From NCBI RefSeq assembly GCF_017976235.1, contig NZ_JACVHC010000005.1, positions 124,001 through 188,000 on the forward strand: a DNA stretch of 64,000 bases, read 5' to 3'. Under the pieces are notes generated by a model. The model was not told the DNA's origin. It was given only the letters and a program-made list of their open reading frames with translations, and ran no database searches. Positions 44,415 through 52,962 of the stretch are shown piece by piece. This DNA comes from Pseudomonas anatoliensis (lineage in GTDB: Bacteria > Pseudomonadota > Gammaproteobacteria > Pseudomonadales > Pseudomonadaceae). The translations under genes and the position numbers were made by a program. Within the stretch, counting starts at the first letter, position 1, and the number at the start of each line of letters is the position of its first letter.

Positions 44415-47400
44415 ATGCCCATCAAAACACCTCCGCGCAACACTGTCACAGTCGACATCCACACGCGTCCTGTGCAGCCGGACAGTCTGCAGGTGCGACA
44501 GCCCGAGCTCCCGCACTCTCTGGATCCGGGTATGTCGAACATCGCAAGACCCCACAACCCCAGGGATTCGGCAAGCACTTCGGGGCGGCCCGACCTCGAT
44601 GCCATCAGCCCGGTAGTGGTGACGCCCACGCCTGTTTCCGCTGCCTCAGGAACAACTTCCACACCGGTGATCCGAACACTGGAGGACTACCGGATCAGCG
44701 TAGCGGTGCATCTGCCGAATGCCGACGCCGAGGGTTTCATCATGTTCAAGGGACGCCGCTACGTTGAAGTGGCCGAGGTCGGCATTATCGCTGTCGCGAC
44801 GGACGCCACCGGTCAGCACCGTGCCAGATTGCCCAGTGAGCTGGAGCCTTCCGGACCGCTGCTGGTACGCGACTCAATCAGCAGGCTCTGGCATCAAGTC
44901 GACGAATCGCCCATCACTTTTGCCCTGAGCGAAAGCAGCTTGCAAGGATTCCGGACACCGCTGGACTTCGCTGATGTCGAACCCGATGTCAACGGACTGC
45001 ACCGCTTCGACGGCAAGCTTTACGTGGTGATAGACAGCCACACCTACCAGGCCCTGCACGACCTTGATGCGTCGACGCCGCTCACCCCGGTGATGCGTAT
45101 CGTGCGCGCCGCGGATGCGGTGGCTGGCGACGTCGATAACCGCTATGTCGCGACACGCCCAGGCAGATCGCAGCCGATTGTGTTCGACGCCGTAGAGGGC
45201 TGGGTTGGCGTCAGTATCCCGGGCGCCGGCGGCATGCGGCGGGCGGGGGATCCCCCGCCGCGCACATTGAAAGAGCGTCTCAGCGCCGCCCTCAATCGCT
45301 TGAAAAGCCCGGAGTCTCGCGCGCGCAAGTTGTATCCGGCTCTCACCGAGAGGCAAGTCACAGCCCTGCTCACATCACTTGGCGACGATGTTTCGGGAGG
45401 ATTGGCTCGCCGGGAAGCCGAGTATAAAAATATGGAAAAGGCATTGAAGGCCTGGTCGCTTGCAAGTAGCCAGGATCTGATAATTCGCTTGAACTCGATC
45501 AAAATCAAACAATGCTGGCAGTCCCCCACAACAAAGAAACTTGAGCTTAGAGCTGAAAATTTTACCCTGCCGCTGCTCAAGGCCGACTTCAGCCATGTCC
45601 GCACGCTCGAGCTGGACCAGGTCAACTGGTCAGTCGCAACCGAGACATTCCTCAGCAATTTCACCGGCCTGACCCGTTTGACAGTGACACGTTCCACGCT
45701 GAAAAAGCTGCCGGACTCCTTGGCGACCCTGCACAACCTGACCGAGTTGAATCTGCGCAACAATCAGCTCCGGCTTGATGAGCAGGCTGCGGTCAGCCTG
45801 GGGAAACTCACGAAACTCAAGTCCATTGATCTGTCCGAGAACCCTCTGGGGCGAACCCCGGACTTCAGCGCGATGAGCGATTTGCAGACCCTGAACCTGA
45901 GCAAAACCGGTCTTAAACGATGGCCTGAGGGCTTGCAGCATCAGTCGAGGCTCAAACTCGTTGATCTGCGCGGCAACGATCTGCGTGAAGTGCCAAATGC
46001 GGTCCTCAACCCGCCAGCGGAGCAGTTGTCCGCTCGCGCCAGGATCAATGGCGTCACGCAACTTGAAGACAACCGCTTTGAAGCGGACCTGTGGCGGTCG
46101 CTCGACGCGTTCTGGGTGCGGGTAGCCGCGGATCATCCGGAGCTGGCCGCCCAGGCACTGCCGGGCGCGTTCCGTCTGGACGGCCACGTTCCAGAGATCG
46201 CCATGGTGCGCCGGATGTACCCCGACAAGGATGTGCAGACTGCCAAGGCCTACTGGAACGCAATGGACGATGCCACGCAAAAGGCGCTGCCCGACCGCAT
46301 GCAGAAATTCGACCTGATGGCGGCACAATTGGAGCGGTACGTTCAAAGCTCGTCCACGGCCAACGTACAGACCCGCCAATGGGTACAGCAGGTTGCGAGG
46401 AGCCTCAAGGAGTGCTGGTTAAACGATACCTTGACCACGCTGAAGTTGCCGAAAGGACGCGGGCCGCTCCCGGCACTGGAGGCGGATTTCAGCCATGTCC
46501 GTTCTCTGGAAATGAACAACATTGCCTGGTCGGACGCTGGCGACCGGTTCCTGTCGAGTTTCACCCACCTGAAAAAACTCTCCATCACTCAAAGCGACCT
46601 CGGCAGGCTGCCGGCCAGCGTGGAGCACATGCAGCAGCTCACGCACCTGGATCTGAGTAATAACAGGATCGCTCTCGATGAGCACACCACTAACGTCATC
46701 ACTGGCCTGCACCAGCTGTCAGACCTCAATCTGTCGGGCAATCCACTGGATGGCATCCCTGACTTCACCGACATGTCGGGGCTTGAGTACCTGCGGCTGC
46801 GTAACACGGAAATCGAACACTGGCCGAGTGGATTGCAAAATAAGACAGCACTGAAAGTCGTTGATTTGCGCGATAACCGCTTGAATGAAGTACCGCATGC
46901 ACTCCTTGAACCGGCGCCTGATCAGTTGCTCGCCATCGGCAAGATCAACAGCGTCATCCAACTCGACGGTAACGACTTCCCCACCGAGTACTGGCGCAAA
47001 TTCGACGAATTCTGGCAGCGCCTGAACGAAGCTCACCCCGAACTGACGCCCGCTGCCGAGGGCGTAATCTTTGATAGTGGCGACTCCCCCGCCCAGCGCT
47101 ATCAACGACTGTATCCAGGCAAGGACATCAATCAGTGCAGAAAATATCTTTGGAGCCTTGAGGGGGATACGGCGGTCACGACACTGCGCAACCTCGAACA
47201 GGAGTTCGGAAAACTGAAGCAACAGCTCGACGACTGGGTGTTCTCTGGACGGGGAGCTCGTTCGGCTTACGCTCGGGCGAACCAGGTGGCCCTCAACGCG
47301 CAGGCCCGCCCTGACCGTGAGATCGCTGCCGCCAGGATTCTCAGTTGCTGGAGACGGGAAACACCGCAGAAACTGGCCTTTGATCGCACGCCCATCGGGC

Positions 47401-49028
47401 TTGAGCTGGATCTCAGCGGCCTGTGGCTAGGAAGCCTGCCGGATCTCGACATTGACTTCAGCCATGTCGGTTCACTCAAACTGAGCCACATGAACCTGAG
47501 TATTTCGCCGGAGGGCTTTCTGACCCGCTTCCGCCATGTACGCTGGCTCGATCTGTCGCACAACCAACTGCACACACTGCCGCCCGCCATCGGAGAAATG
47601 AACGGGCTGACCCGACTTTTTCTGCAGAACAATCAGTTAATGCTGACGGCTGACACCGCCCGGGTCATTTCAGAACGTAGAACGCTACGAGGCCTGGGCC
47701 TTCACAATAACCCGCAACTGGGCGTCGTTCCTGACTTCAGTCAGATAACCGACATGCGCTCGCTCAATATGGCCCATACCGGCATCGACACCTTCCCGAG
47801 CGGCATTGCCGATCAGCCACTGCTGGACCACTTCGACTTGAGCTCCAACAGAATCGTGGACATTCCTGACGCGGTCATCGCCCCCACGAACGAACGACTT
47901 CTGAACACCGCGCGCGTCAACGACTTTACCAACATTGGCTCGAATCCGCTGTCCGAGGCCACATTGGCGCGGATCGACCTTTACGAGGCCCGTTTGATCG
48001 AAGCGCAAGTACCTCTGCGCGAAGCATTAAACCTGGTCGACACTGCACGCGTCCAAGCACCTGTGGCAATGCGCGCACTCGCCAATAATTCAATGGCGCG
48101 CTGGACTACCGGGATGTCCCCCGACCAGATAAATACCAGGAAAATCCAGTGGCAAACGGTGCGCGAGGAGGAAGGCTCGAACGGCTTTTTCAACATGCTG
48201 GAGCTACTTAGAGTCAATAAAGCCGGTCACGCGGATCAACAACGGAGGTTGTGGGCGCTCATCGATTCGATGACCGAGCACTCTGTGGAGTCGAAACGCC
48301 TGCGTCGCGAACTCCTGGACCGGGCGGGTGACGCAACCTGTTGTGACCGGGCGGCGTTCACCTTTACCAACCTGGAAACCAAATCGCTGGCCTTCAAGGC
48401 GATCGCTCAGGCTACGGATCAAACTCAGGGCCGCAACCTTTCCATGCTCTCTCGGGGACTGTTTCGCTTGCACGAAGTCGACAAGATCGCGTCCGCCGAC
48501 ATCGCACGCAGTGAGGCAATACTCGGCGATCCGGCGACGTCTGAGATCGAAAAACTCGTGCATAGCGAACGTCTGAGAGAGGAAGTGGAGATCAGGCTTG
48601 CCTATCGCTATGGTCTAAAGGATCGCCTGCAATTGCCGGCGCAACCCGATCAGGTCTTCTACACCCACATGGCCAAGGTGTCGGAGGGAGCGCTGGAGGC
48701 GGCTTATCGAAAAGTGGTGGCACTGGACGACTCGCCCGAAGAATTCCAGGCGCTGTTGTCCGAAGAGTTCTGGCAAGACTACGTGACCAACAAATACCGG
48801 GGGCAATTCGAAGACCAACGCCAGCCATTTCAGCTGCGGCAGACAGAACTCGCCGCTGAACACGCAGCCAATAGACTGACGCTTGATGAGTTCAAGGCGC
48901 AATCCGAATCGCTGGAAGCAACGAATCGGATCGAGGAAGCGTCGCTCATCGAAACGTTGTCCCGACAGGAACTGGGCATGGTTCCAGTCGGGAATAACGG
49001 CGCGGGAGCCGTTGGCGCTGCTGGATAA
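44415..49028 (+). CDS. LRR-NEL effector, predicted E3 ubiquitin ligase, paralogue 3
   Basis: A 1537-residue protein. Residues 1-85 are Ser/Thr/Pro-rich. The shared module is at about 85-275, with HRFDGKLYVVIDSHTYQALH almost as in paralogue 1. Three linker-plus-LRR cassettes follow (LRR blocks near 385-555, 688-855, 993-1182; e.g. LTELNLRNNQLRLDE, LTHLDLSNNRIALDE). Residues from about 1190 to the end are helical and contain ATCCDRAAFTFTNLE; the Cys-Cys-Asp-Arg fits the Cys-x-Asp-Arg active site of NEL ligases (IpaH, SspH, SlrP), putting the catalytic Cys at about 1309. NEL enzymes pass ubiquitin to host proteins bound by the LRRs. The ATG with AAGGAAG nine bases upstream was chosen; a GTG ten codons earlier is possible. 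Confidence 0.82.
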   Translation: MPIKTPPRNTVTVDIHTRPVQPDSLQVRQPELPHSLDPGMSNIARPHNPRDSASTSGRPDLDAISPVVVTPTPVSAASGTTSTPVIRTLEDYRISVAVHLPNADAEGFIMFKGRRYVEVAEVGIIAVATDATGQHRARLPSELEPSGPLLVRDSISRLWHQVDESPITFALSESSLQGFRTPLDFADVEPDVNGLHRFDGKLYVVIDSHTYQALHDLDASTPLTPVMRIVRAADAVAGDVDNRYVATRPGRSQPIVFDAVEGWVGVSIPGAGGMRRAGDPPPRTLKERLSAALNRLKSPESRARKLYPALTERQVTALLTSLGDDVSGGLARREAEYKNMEKALKAWSLASSQDLIIRLNSIKIKQCWQSPTTKKLELRAENFTLPLLKADFSHVRTLELDQVNWSVATETFLSNFTGLTRLTVTRSTLKKLPDSLATLHNLTELNLRNNQLRLDEQAAVSLGKLTKLKSIDLSENPLGRTPDFSAMSDLQTLNLSKTGLKRWPEGLQHQSRLKLVDLRGNDLREVPNAVLNPPAEQLSARARINGVTQLEDNRFEADLWRSLDAFWVRVAADHPELAAQALPGAFRLDGHVPEIAMVRRMYPDKDVQTAKAYWNAMDDATQKALPDRMQKFDLMAAQLERYVQSSSTANVQTRQWVQQVARSLKECWLNDTLTTLKLPKGRGPLPALEADFSHVRSLEMNNIAWSDAGDRFLSSFTHLKKLSITQSDLGRLPASVEHMQQLTHLDLSNNRIALDEHTTNVITGLHQLSDLNLSGNPLDGIPDFTDMSGLEYLRLRNTEIEHWPSGLQNKTALKVVDLRDNRLNEVPHALLEPAPDQLLAIGKINSVIQLDGNDFPTEYWRKFDEFWQRLNEAHPELTPAAEGVIFDSGDSPAQRYQRLYPGKDINQCRKYLWSLEGDTAVTTLRNLEQEFGKLKQQLDDWVFSGRGARSAYARANQVALNAQARPDREIAAARILSCWRRETPQKLAFDRTPIGLELDLSGLWLGSLPDLDIDFSHVGSLKLSHMNLSISPEGFLTRFRHVRWLDLSHNQLHTLPPAIGEMNGLTRLFLQNNQLMLTADTARVISERRTLRGLGLHNNPQLGVVPDFSQITDMRSLNMAHTGIDTFPSGIADQPLLDHFDLSSNRIVDIPDAVIAPTNERLLNTARVNDFTNIGSNPLSEATLARIDLYEARLIEAQVPLREALNLVDTARVQAPVAMRALANNSMARWTTGMSPDQINTRKIQWQTVREEEGSNGFFNMLELLRVNKAGHADQQRRLWALIDSMTEHSVESKRLRRELLDRAGDATCCDRAAFTFTNLETKSLAFKAIAQATDQTQGRNLSMLSRGLFRLHEVDKIASADIARSEAILGDPATSEIEKLVHSERLREEVEIRLAYRYGLKDRLQLPAQPDQVFYTHMAKVSEGALEAAYRKVVALDDSPEEFQALLSEEFWQDYVTNKYRGQFEDQRQPFQLRQTELAAEHAANRLTLDEFKAQSESLEATNRIEEASLIETLSRQELGMVPVGNNGAGAVGAAG

Positions 49029-49045
49029 CAGGCTGAAATAGCAGA

Positions 49046-49075
49046 GCTGGCCGAAGGGTTTTCGGCCAGCCTTTA
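49046..49075 (+). terminator. Terminator after the effector cluster
   Basis: GCTGGCCGAA pairs with TTCGGCCAGC around GGGTT and is followed by CTTTATTCGT. It lies 18 bases after the NEL gene and touches the end of dnaB. Confidence 0.75.
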
Positions 49076-50470
49076 TTCGTCGTCGTCGAAGTTGTAGCTG
49101 CCCGGCGCGAGGTTCTCGAAACGGGTGTACTTGCCGATGAACGCCAAGCGGATAAAACCGATCGGGCCGTTCCGCTGCTTGCCGATGATGATTTCGGCGA
49201 TGCCTTTGTGCTCGGTTTCCGGGTGATACACCTCGTCCCGGTACACGAACATGATGACGTCAGCATCCTGCTCGATCGCTCCGGATTCCCGGAGGTCGGA
49301 GTTGATCGGGCGTTTGTTCGGCCGTTGCTCCAGGGAGCGGTTGAGCTGGGACAACGCCACCACCGGGCAATTGAATTCCTTGGCCAGGGCTTTCAAGGAA
49401 CGCGAGATTTCGGAAATCTCGTTGGTCCGGTTGTCGCCACCGGAACCTGGAATCTGCATCAGTTGCAGGTAGTCGATCATGATCAGGCCGATGTCACCGT
49501 GTTCACGCGCCAAGCGCCGCGTGCGCGCTCGCATTTCTGACGGGCTGATGCCGGCCGTGTCATCGATGAACAGCTTGCGATCGTTGAGCAGGTTGACCGC
49601 CGAGGTCAGGCGCGGCCAGTCATCATCCTCCAACTGACCGGAACGCACCTTGGTCTGATCGATCCGGCCGAGGGACGAGAGCATACGCATGATCAGCGAT
49701 TCGCCTGGCATCTCGAGGGAGTACACCAGAACGGCCTTGTCGCTGCGCAGCACGGCGTTCTCCACCAGGTTCATCGCGAAGGTGGTTTTACCCATCGACG
49801 GACGGCCAGCAACGATGATCAAGTCAGCCGGCTGCAGGCCGCTGGTCTTCTCATCGAGGTCGGTGTAACCGGTCGACAGACCGGTAATGGCGTTGTCGGT
49901 GTTGAACAGCGTGTCGATACGATCGATGGCCTTGGTCAGCAACTCGTTCACACCCACCGGGCCACCGGTTTTAGGCCGGGCCTCGGCAATGGCGAAGATC
50001 TGGCGCTCGGCTTCGTCGAGGATTTCCTCGGCGGTGCGGCCTTCCGGATTGAACGCACTGTCGGCGATCTCGGTGCTGATACCGATCAGTTGGCGCAATG
50101 TCGCGCGCTGACGAACGATCTGCGCATAGGCCTTGATGTTGGCGACGGATGGCGTGTTTTTCGCCAGTTCGCCGAGGTAACCGAGGCCGCCAACCTGTGA
50201 CGTCTGACCTTCCTTGTCCAGTTGTTCGGCAAGGGTCACGACGTCAATCGGGGAGTTCTGATCGGCCAGTTTGGCGATCGCACGGAATATCAGGCGGTGG
50301 TCATGTCGATAGAAATCGCCGTCGGAGACTTGATCGAGCACGCGTTCCCAGGCGTTGTTGTCCAGCATCAGACCACCGAGAACAGCCTGTTCGGCTTCGA
50401 TGGAATGCGGCGGCACCTTCAGGGCAGCGGTTTGCAGATCGTATTGCTCGGGAGCGGAGATATCGTTCAT
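49073..50470 (-). CDS. dnaB: Replicative DNA helicase DnaB
   Basis: A 465-residue hexameric helicase. The N-terminal primase-interaction domain includes PPHSIEAEQAVLGGLMLDN; the RecA-like domain has Walker A AGRPSMGKTTFA, Walker B LIMIDYLQLMQ and the conserved PVVALSQLNRSLEQR. It unwinds DNA at the replication fork. The ATG giving MNDISAPEQYDLQ was chosen over a GTG two codons earlier. It closes the rpsF-rpsR-DUF2232-rplI-dnaB run on the minus strand. Confidence 0.96.
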   Translation of the reverse strand: MNDISAPEQYDLQTAALKVPPHSIEAEQAVLGGLMLDNNAWERVLDQVSDGDFYRHDHRLIFRAIAKLADQNSPIDVVTLAEQLDKEGQTSQVGGLGYLGELAKNTPSVANIKAYAQIVRQRATLRQLIGISTEIADSAFNPEGRTAEEILDEAERQIFAIAEARPKTGGPVGVNELLTKAIDRIDTLFNTDNAITGLSTGYTDLDEKTSGLQPADLIIVAGRPSMGKTTFAMNLVENAVLRSDKAVLVYSLEMPGESLIMRMLSSLGRIDQTKVRSGQLEDDDWPRLTSAVNLLNDRKLFIDDTAGISPSEMRARTRRLAREHGDIGLIMIDYLQLMQIPGSGGDNRTNEISEISRSLKALAKEFNCPVVALSQLNRSLEQRPNKRPINSDLRESGAIEQDADVIMFVYRDEVYHPETEHKGIAEIIIGKQRNGPIGFIRLAFIGKYTRFENLAPGSYNFDDDE

Positions 50471-50591
50471 GGCCACTTGAGTTGTTTAGTGAAAACAGGG
50501 ATTGCAGAAAGACAAAGGGCACGACCTGTAAACAGGATCGTGCCCGATGTTAACCGTCTGACGGACAAGCCGCCAGCCGATCAGGTGTTGC

Positions 50592-51038
50592 TTAAGCTGC
50601 TACCACTACAACGCGTACGGTGGCTTCAACTTCGGCGTGCAGGTGCACGGCTACGTCGAATTCGCCTACGTTGCGGATGGTGCCGTTCGGCAGACGAACT
50701 TCGCTCTTCTGCACTTCAACGCCGGAGGCGGTCAGTGCATCAGCGATGTCGTGAGTACCGATCGAACCGAACAGCTTGCCTTCGTCGCCAGCGGTGGCAG
50801 TGATAGTCACTTCCAGCTCGGCCAGTTGGGCAGCACGGCTTTCAGCCGATGCTTTACGGTCTGCGGCAGCTTTTTCCAGCTCGGCACGACGCTCTTCGAA
50901 CGCAGCAATGTTTGCTGGGGTCGCGGCGGTAGCCTTGCCGTAAGGCAGCAGGTAGTTACGACCGTAACCGGCCTTAACGTTTACTTTGTCACCCAGGTTG
51001 CCCAGGTTGGTGACTTTTTCCAGAAGGATCAGTTGCAT
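50592..51038 (-). CDS. rplI: 50S ribosomal protein L9
   Basis: A 148-residue L9. The N-terminal rRNA-binding domain is MQLILLEKVTNLGNLGDKVNVKAGYGRNYLLP, followed by the long connecting helix and the C-terminal domain with GKLFGSIGTHDIADAL. Length and motifs are standard. AGAGGATTTTC precedes the ATG. Confidence 0.98.
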   Translation of the reverse strand: MQLILLEKVTNLGNLGDKVNVKAGYGRNYLLPYGKATAATPANIAAFEERRAELEKAAADRKASAESRAAQLAELEVTITATAGDEGKLFGSIGTHDIADALTASGVEVQKSEVRLPNGTIRNVGEFDVAVHLHAEVEATVRVVVVAA

Positions 51039-51056
51039 GTGAAAATCCTCTAACTT

Positions 51057-51950
51057 TTAACCTTCACCGTTCGCGCTGTCGGTGTCTTTCGACACGTGAC
51101 GACCGCGAAAATCAATCAGGCTGTCGACAATGGCCAAGACCACCAGCAACGGATAGATCAGCTGCATGAACAGCAACAGCGTGACGTACAACCCCACCAG
51201 CCAGAAACCGGCCAGTCGCTTCTGCCCGACCAGCCCATGAATCAAGGCAAGTCCGGCGAACACCAACGGTACACTGCACAACGGCGTCAACATGGCCATC
51301 TGTGCACCGAGATTCGGGCCCAGAAGCATCAACGCCAGCAGTAACATCGCCGGCCCCAGCGGGATCCGGATGGCGCGAAACTCGCGACCAAAACCACCCG
51401 GGTTGTACAACAACGCCTGCCAATGACGCCCGACAATCAGGCTCAGCACGCTGACGATCTGCAACAAGGCCGCAATCAGTCCGGTCAGGACTGGCGCAAT
51501 CAGGGACGCGAAACGCGCTTGCTCATCAACCGACAATTGCTTGTAGGTCTCACCGAGAAGCGCTGGCATGACCTTTATGAGGGCCTGCGCGAGCATCTCG
51601 ATCTGGGCAGCAAACGCCGCCCCGAGCACCACTGAAAACACCACTCCAACGGCTACGCTGACCAGCAGCGTGCGAACCCAGGACTCACTTGCGCGCAAAA
51701 CCAACGCAAGCCCCGAAGATCCCAAAAGCACCAGAAGTGCCCGTGGGTCATCGGCATACAACCACCAGATCAACGCTGGCAGCAGCCCCAGTGAAAGAAC
51801 GCCAAGAGCGTCTTTCAATCCGCGCCGCAGAAGCACAAGGCTCCCGGCGGCAGCACCCAACCAATACAACAACGGCAATGTTGCACATCCGGCCACTACG
51901 AGAGTGGCCTGCATACGGCCTCGCATAATGAACTCAGCTAAGGCACGCAT
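51057..51950 (-). CDS. DUF2232 (YybS-like) membrane protein
   Basis: A 297-residue protein with about eight hydrophobic helices throughout, e.g. ATLVVAGCATLPLLYWLGAAAG at the start and GFWLVGLYVTLLLFMQLIYPLLVVLAIVDSLIDF at the end. A DUF2232 protein sits between rpsR and rplI in other pseudomonads. Its function is not established. The last residues are polar and cytoplasmic or periplasmic. It is co-oriented with the ribosomal genes and 36 bases from rpsR. Confidence 0.88.
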   Translation of the reverse strand: MRALAEFIMRGRMQATLVVAGCATLPLLYWLGAAAGSLVLLRRGLKDALGVLSLGLLPALIWWLYADDPRALLVLLGSSGLALVLRASESWVRTLLVSVAVGVVFSVVLGAAFAAQIEMLAQALIKVMPALLGETYKQLSVDEQARFASLIAPVLTGLIAALLQIVSVLSLIVGRHWQALLYNPGGFGREFRAIRIPLGPAMLLLALMLLGPNLGAQMAMLTPLCSVPLVFAGLALIHGLVGQKRLAGFWLVGLYVTLLLFMQLIYPLLVVLAIVDSLIDFRGRHVSKDTDSANGEG

Positions 51951-51986
51951 GCATTCAATCCTTTGCTACTTGTCGACTGCCCGGTC

Positions 51987-52217
51987 TCAGCGGCCGTGGC
52001 TGTCGGTGTAGGCCAGCAGGGCCAGGAAGCGGGCGCGCTTGATAGCGGTGGCCAGCTGACGCTGATAACGAGCTTTGGTACCGGTGATGCGGCTTGGAAC
52101 GATTTTGCCGGTCTCGGATACGTAGGCTTTCAGAGTGTTGAGATCTTTGTAATCGATCTCTTTCACTTCTTCAGCTGTGAAGCGGCAGAATTTACGACGA
52201 CGGAAGAAACGTGCCAT
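51987..52217 (-). CDS. rpsR: 30S ribosomal protein S18
   Basis: A 76-residue S18: [24 protein letters not shown], then [37 protein letters not shown]-type end (here [10 protein letters not shown]). It forms a heterodimer with S6 on the 30S platform. AAGGAGCC precedes the ATG; rpsF ends 28 bases upstream. Confidence 0.98.
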   Translation of the reverse strand: [76 protein letters not shown]

Positions 52218-52245
52218 TTGATAGGCTCCTTAAAAGGTCCGTGGA

Positions 52246-52668
52246 TTACTCGTCAGCGTTATCGCTGTTGTCGCTGTCATCACTATCAGCGCTATCAGCG
52301 CCTTCGTGCTCAGGACGGTCGCGACGCTCACGGCGCTCACTGCGGTTTTCTTCAGCCTTGAGCATCTCGGATTGGCCGGTAACGGCTTCTTCGCGACGGA
52401 TGACCAGGTTACGGATCACTGCATCGTTGTAGCGGAAGTTGTCTTCCAGCTCGGCCAGGGCCTTGCCAGTGCACTCAACGTTCAGCATCACGTAGTGAGC
52501 CTTGTGAACATTGTTGATTGCGTAGGCCAGTTGACGACGGCCCCAATCTTCCAGACGGTGGATTTTGCCGCCGTCTTCTTCGATCAGCTTGGTGTAACGC
52601 TCTACCATGCCGCCGACTTGCTCGCTTTGATCCGGGTGGACCAAAAAGATGATTTCGTAATGACGCAT
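52246..52668 (-). CDS. rpsF: 30S ribosomal protein S6
   Basis: A 140-residue S6: MRHYEIIFLVHPDQSEQVGGMVERY, GRRQLAYAINNVHKAHYVMLNVE, then an acidic C-terminal tail of Asp/Glu/Ser (GADSADSDDSDNSDNADE), a region that receives glutamate residues from RimK in some bacteria, although the usual Glu-Glu end is replaced by Asp-Glu. AAGGAGC lies six bases before the ATG. Confidence 0.97.
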   Translation of the reverse strand: MRHYEIIFLVHPDQSEQVGGMVERYTKLIEEDGGKIHRLEDWGRRQLAYAINNVHKAHYVMLNVECTGKALAELEDNFRYNDAVIRNLVIRREEAVTGQSEMLKAEENRSERRERRDRPEHEGADSADSDDSDNSDNADE

Positions 52669-52679
52669 GAATGCTCCTT

Positions 52680-52714
52680 ACGGGTTGTAGCCTGCCGCTC
52701 AAAAACGGTCAGAC
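52680..52714 (-). promoter_or_regulatory. Candidate S6:S18 autoregulatory leader stem-loop
   Basis: On the minus strand GTCTGACCG pairs with CGGCAGGC with one bulged A, and an ACAACCCG lies just after it before the rpsF ribosome binding site. This resembles the bulged stem and CCG element of known S6:S18-binding leaders, but the match was judged by eye. Confidence 0.35.
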
Positions 52715-52854
52715 AAGGAGTGAATGACACTTATGGACTTGCTGGCGCGGGGCACATGCGTGCCTGCCGTCACAGCAAGGGGCGCAATTGTAGAGAAGGG
52801 ACTGAAGAGGTGCAAGGCAATTGGTGATTATTTGTACAATCACCGACAGACATC

Positions 52855-52948
52855 TGTAGGAGCTGCCGAAGGCTGCGATCTTTTGACTTTGTTTTTTTCA
52901 AAACAAGATCAAAAGATCGCAGCCTCGTTTCACTCAACAGCTCCTACA
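52855..52948. repeat. Inverted repeat pair, family B, arms of two subtypes
   Basis: The left arm is the GCTGCCGAAGGC type and the right arm the GTTTCACTCAACAGC type, the mirror arrangement of the copy at 26295. It lies between rlmB and the rpsF leader. Confidence 0.83.
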
Positions 52949-52962
52949 GGTCCTGAACAGGC

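Noticed and set aside
37818..49028. Prophage or integrative element around the effector cluster
   Set aside because: No integrase, transposase, attachment-site repeat or tRNA end flanks the genes.
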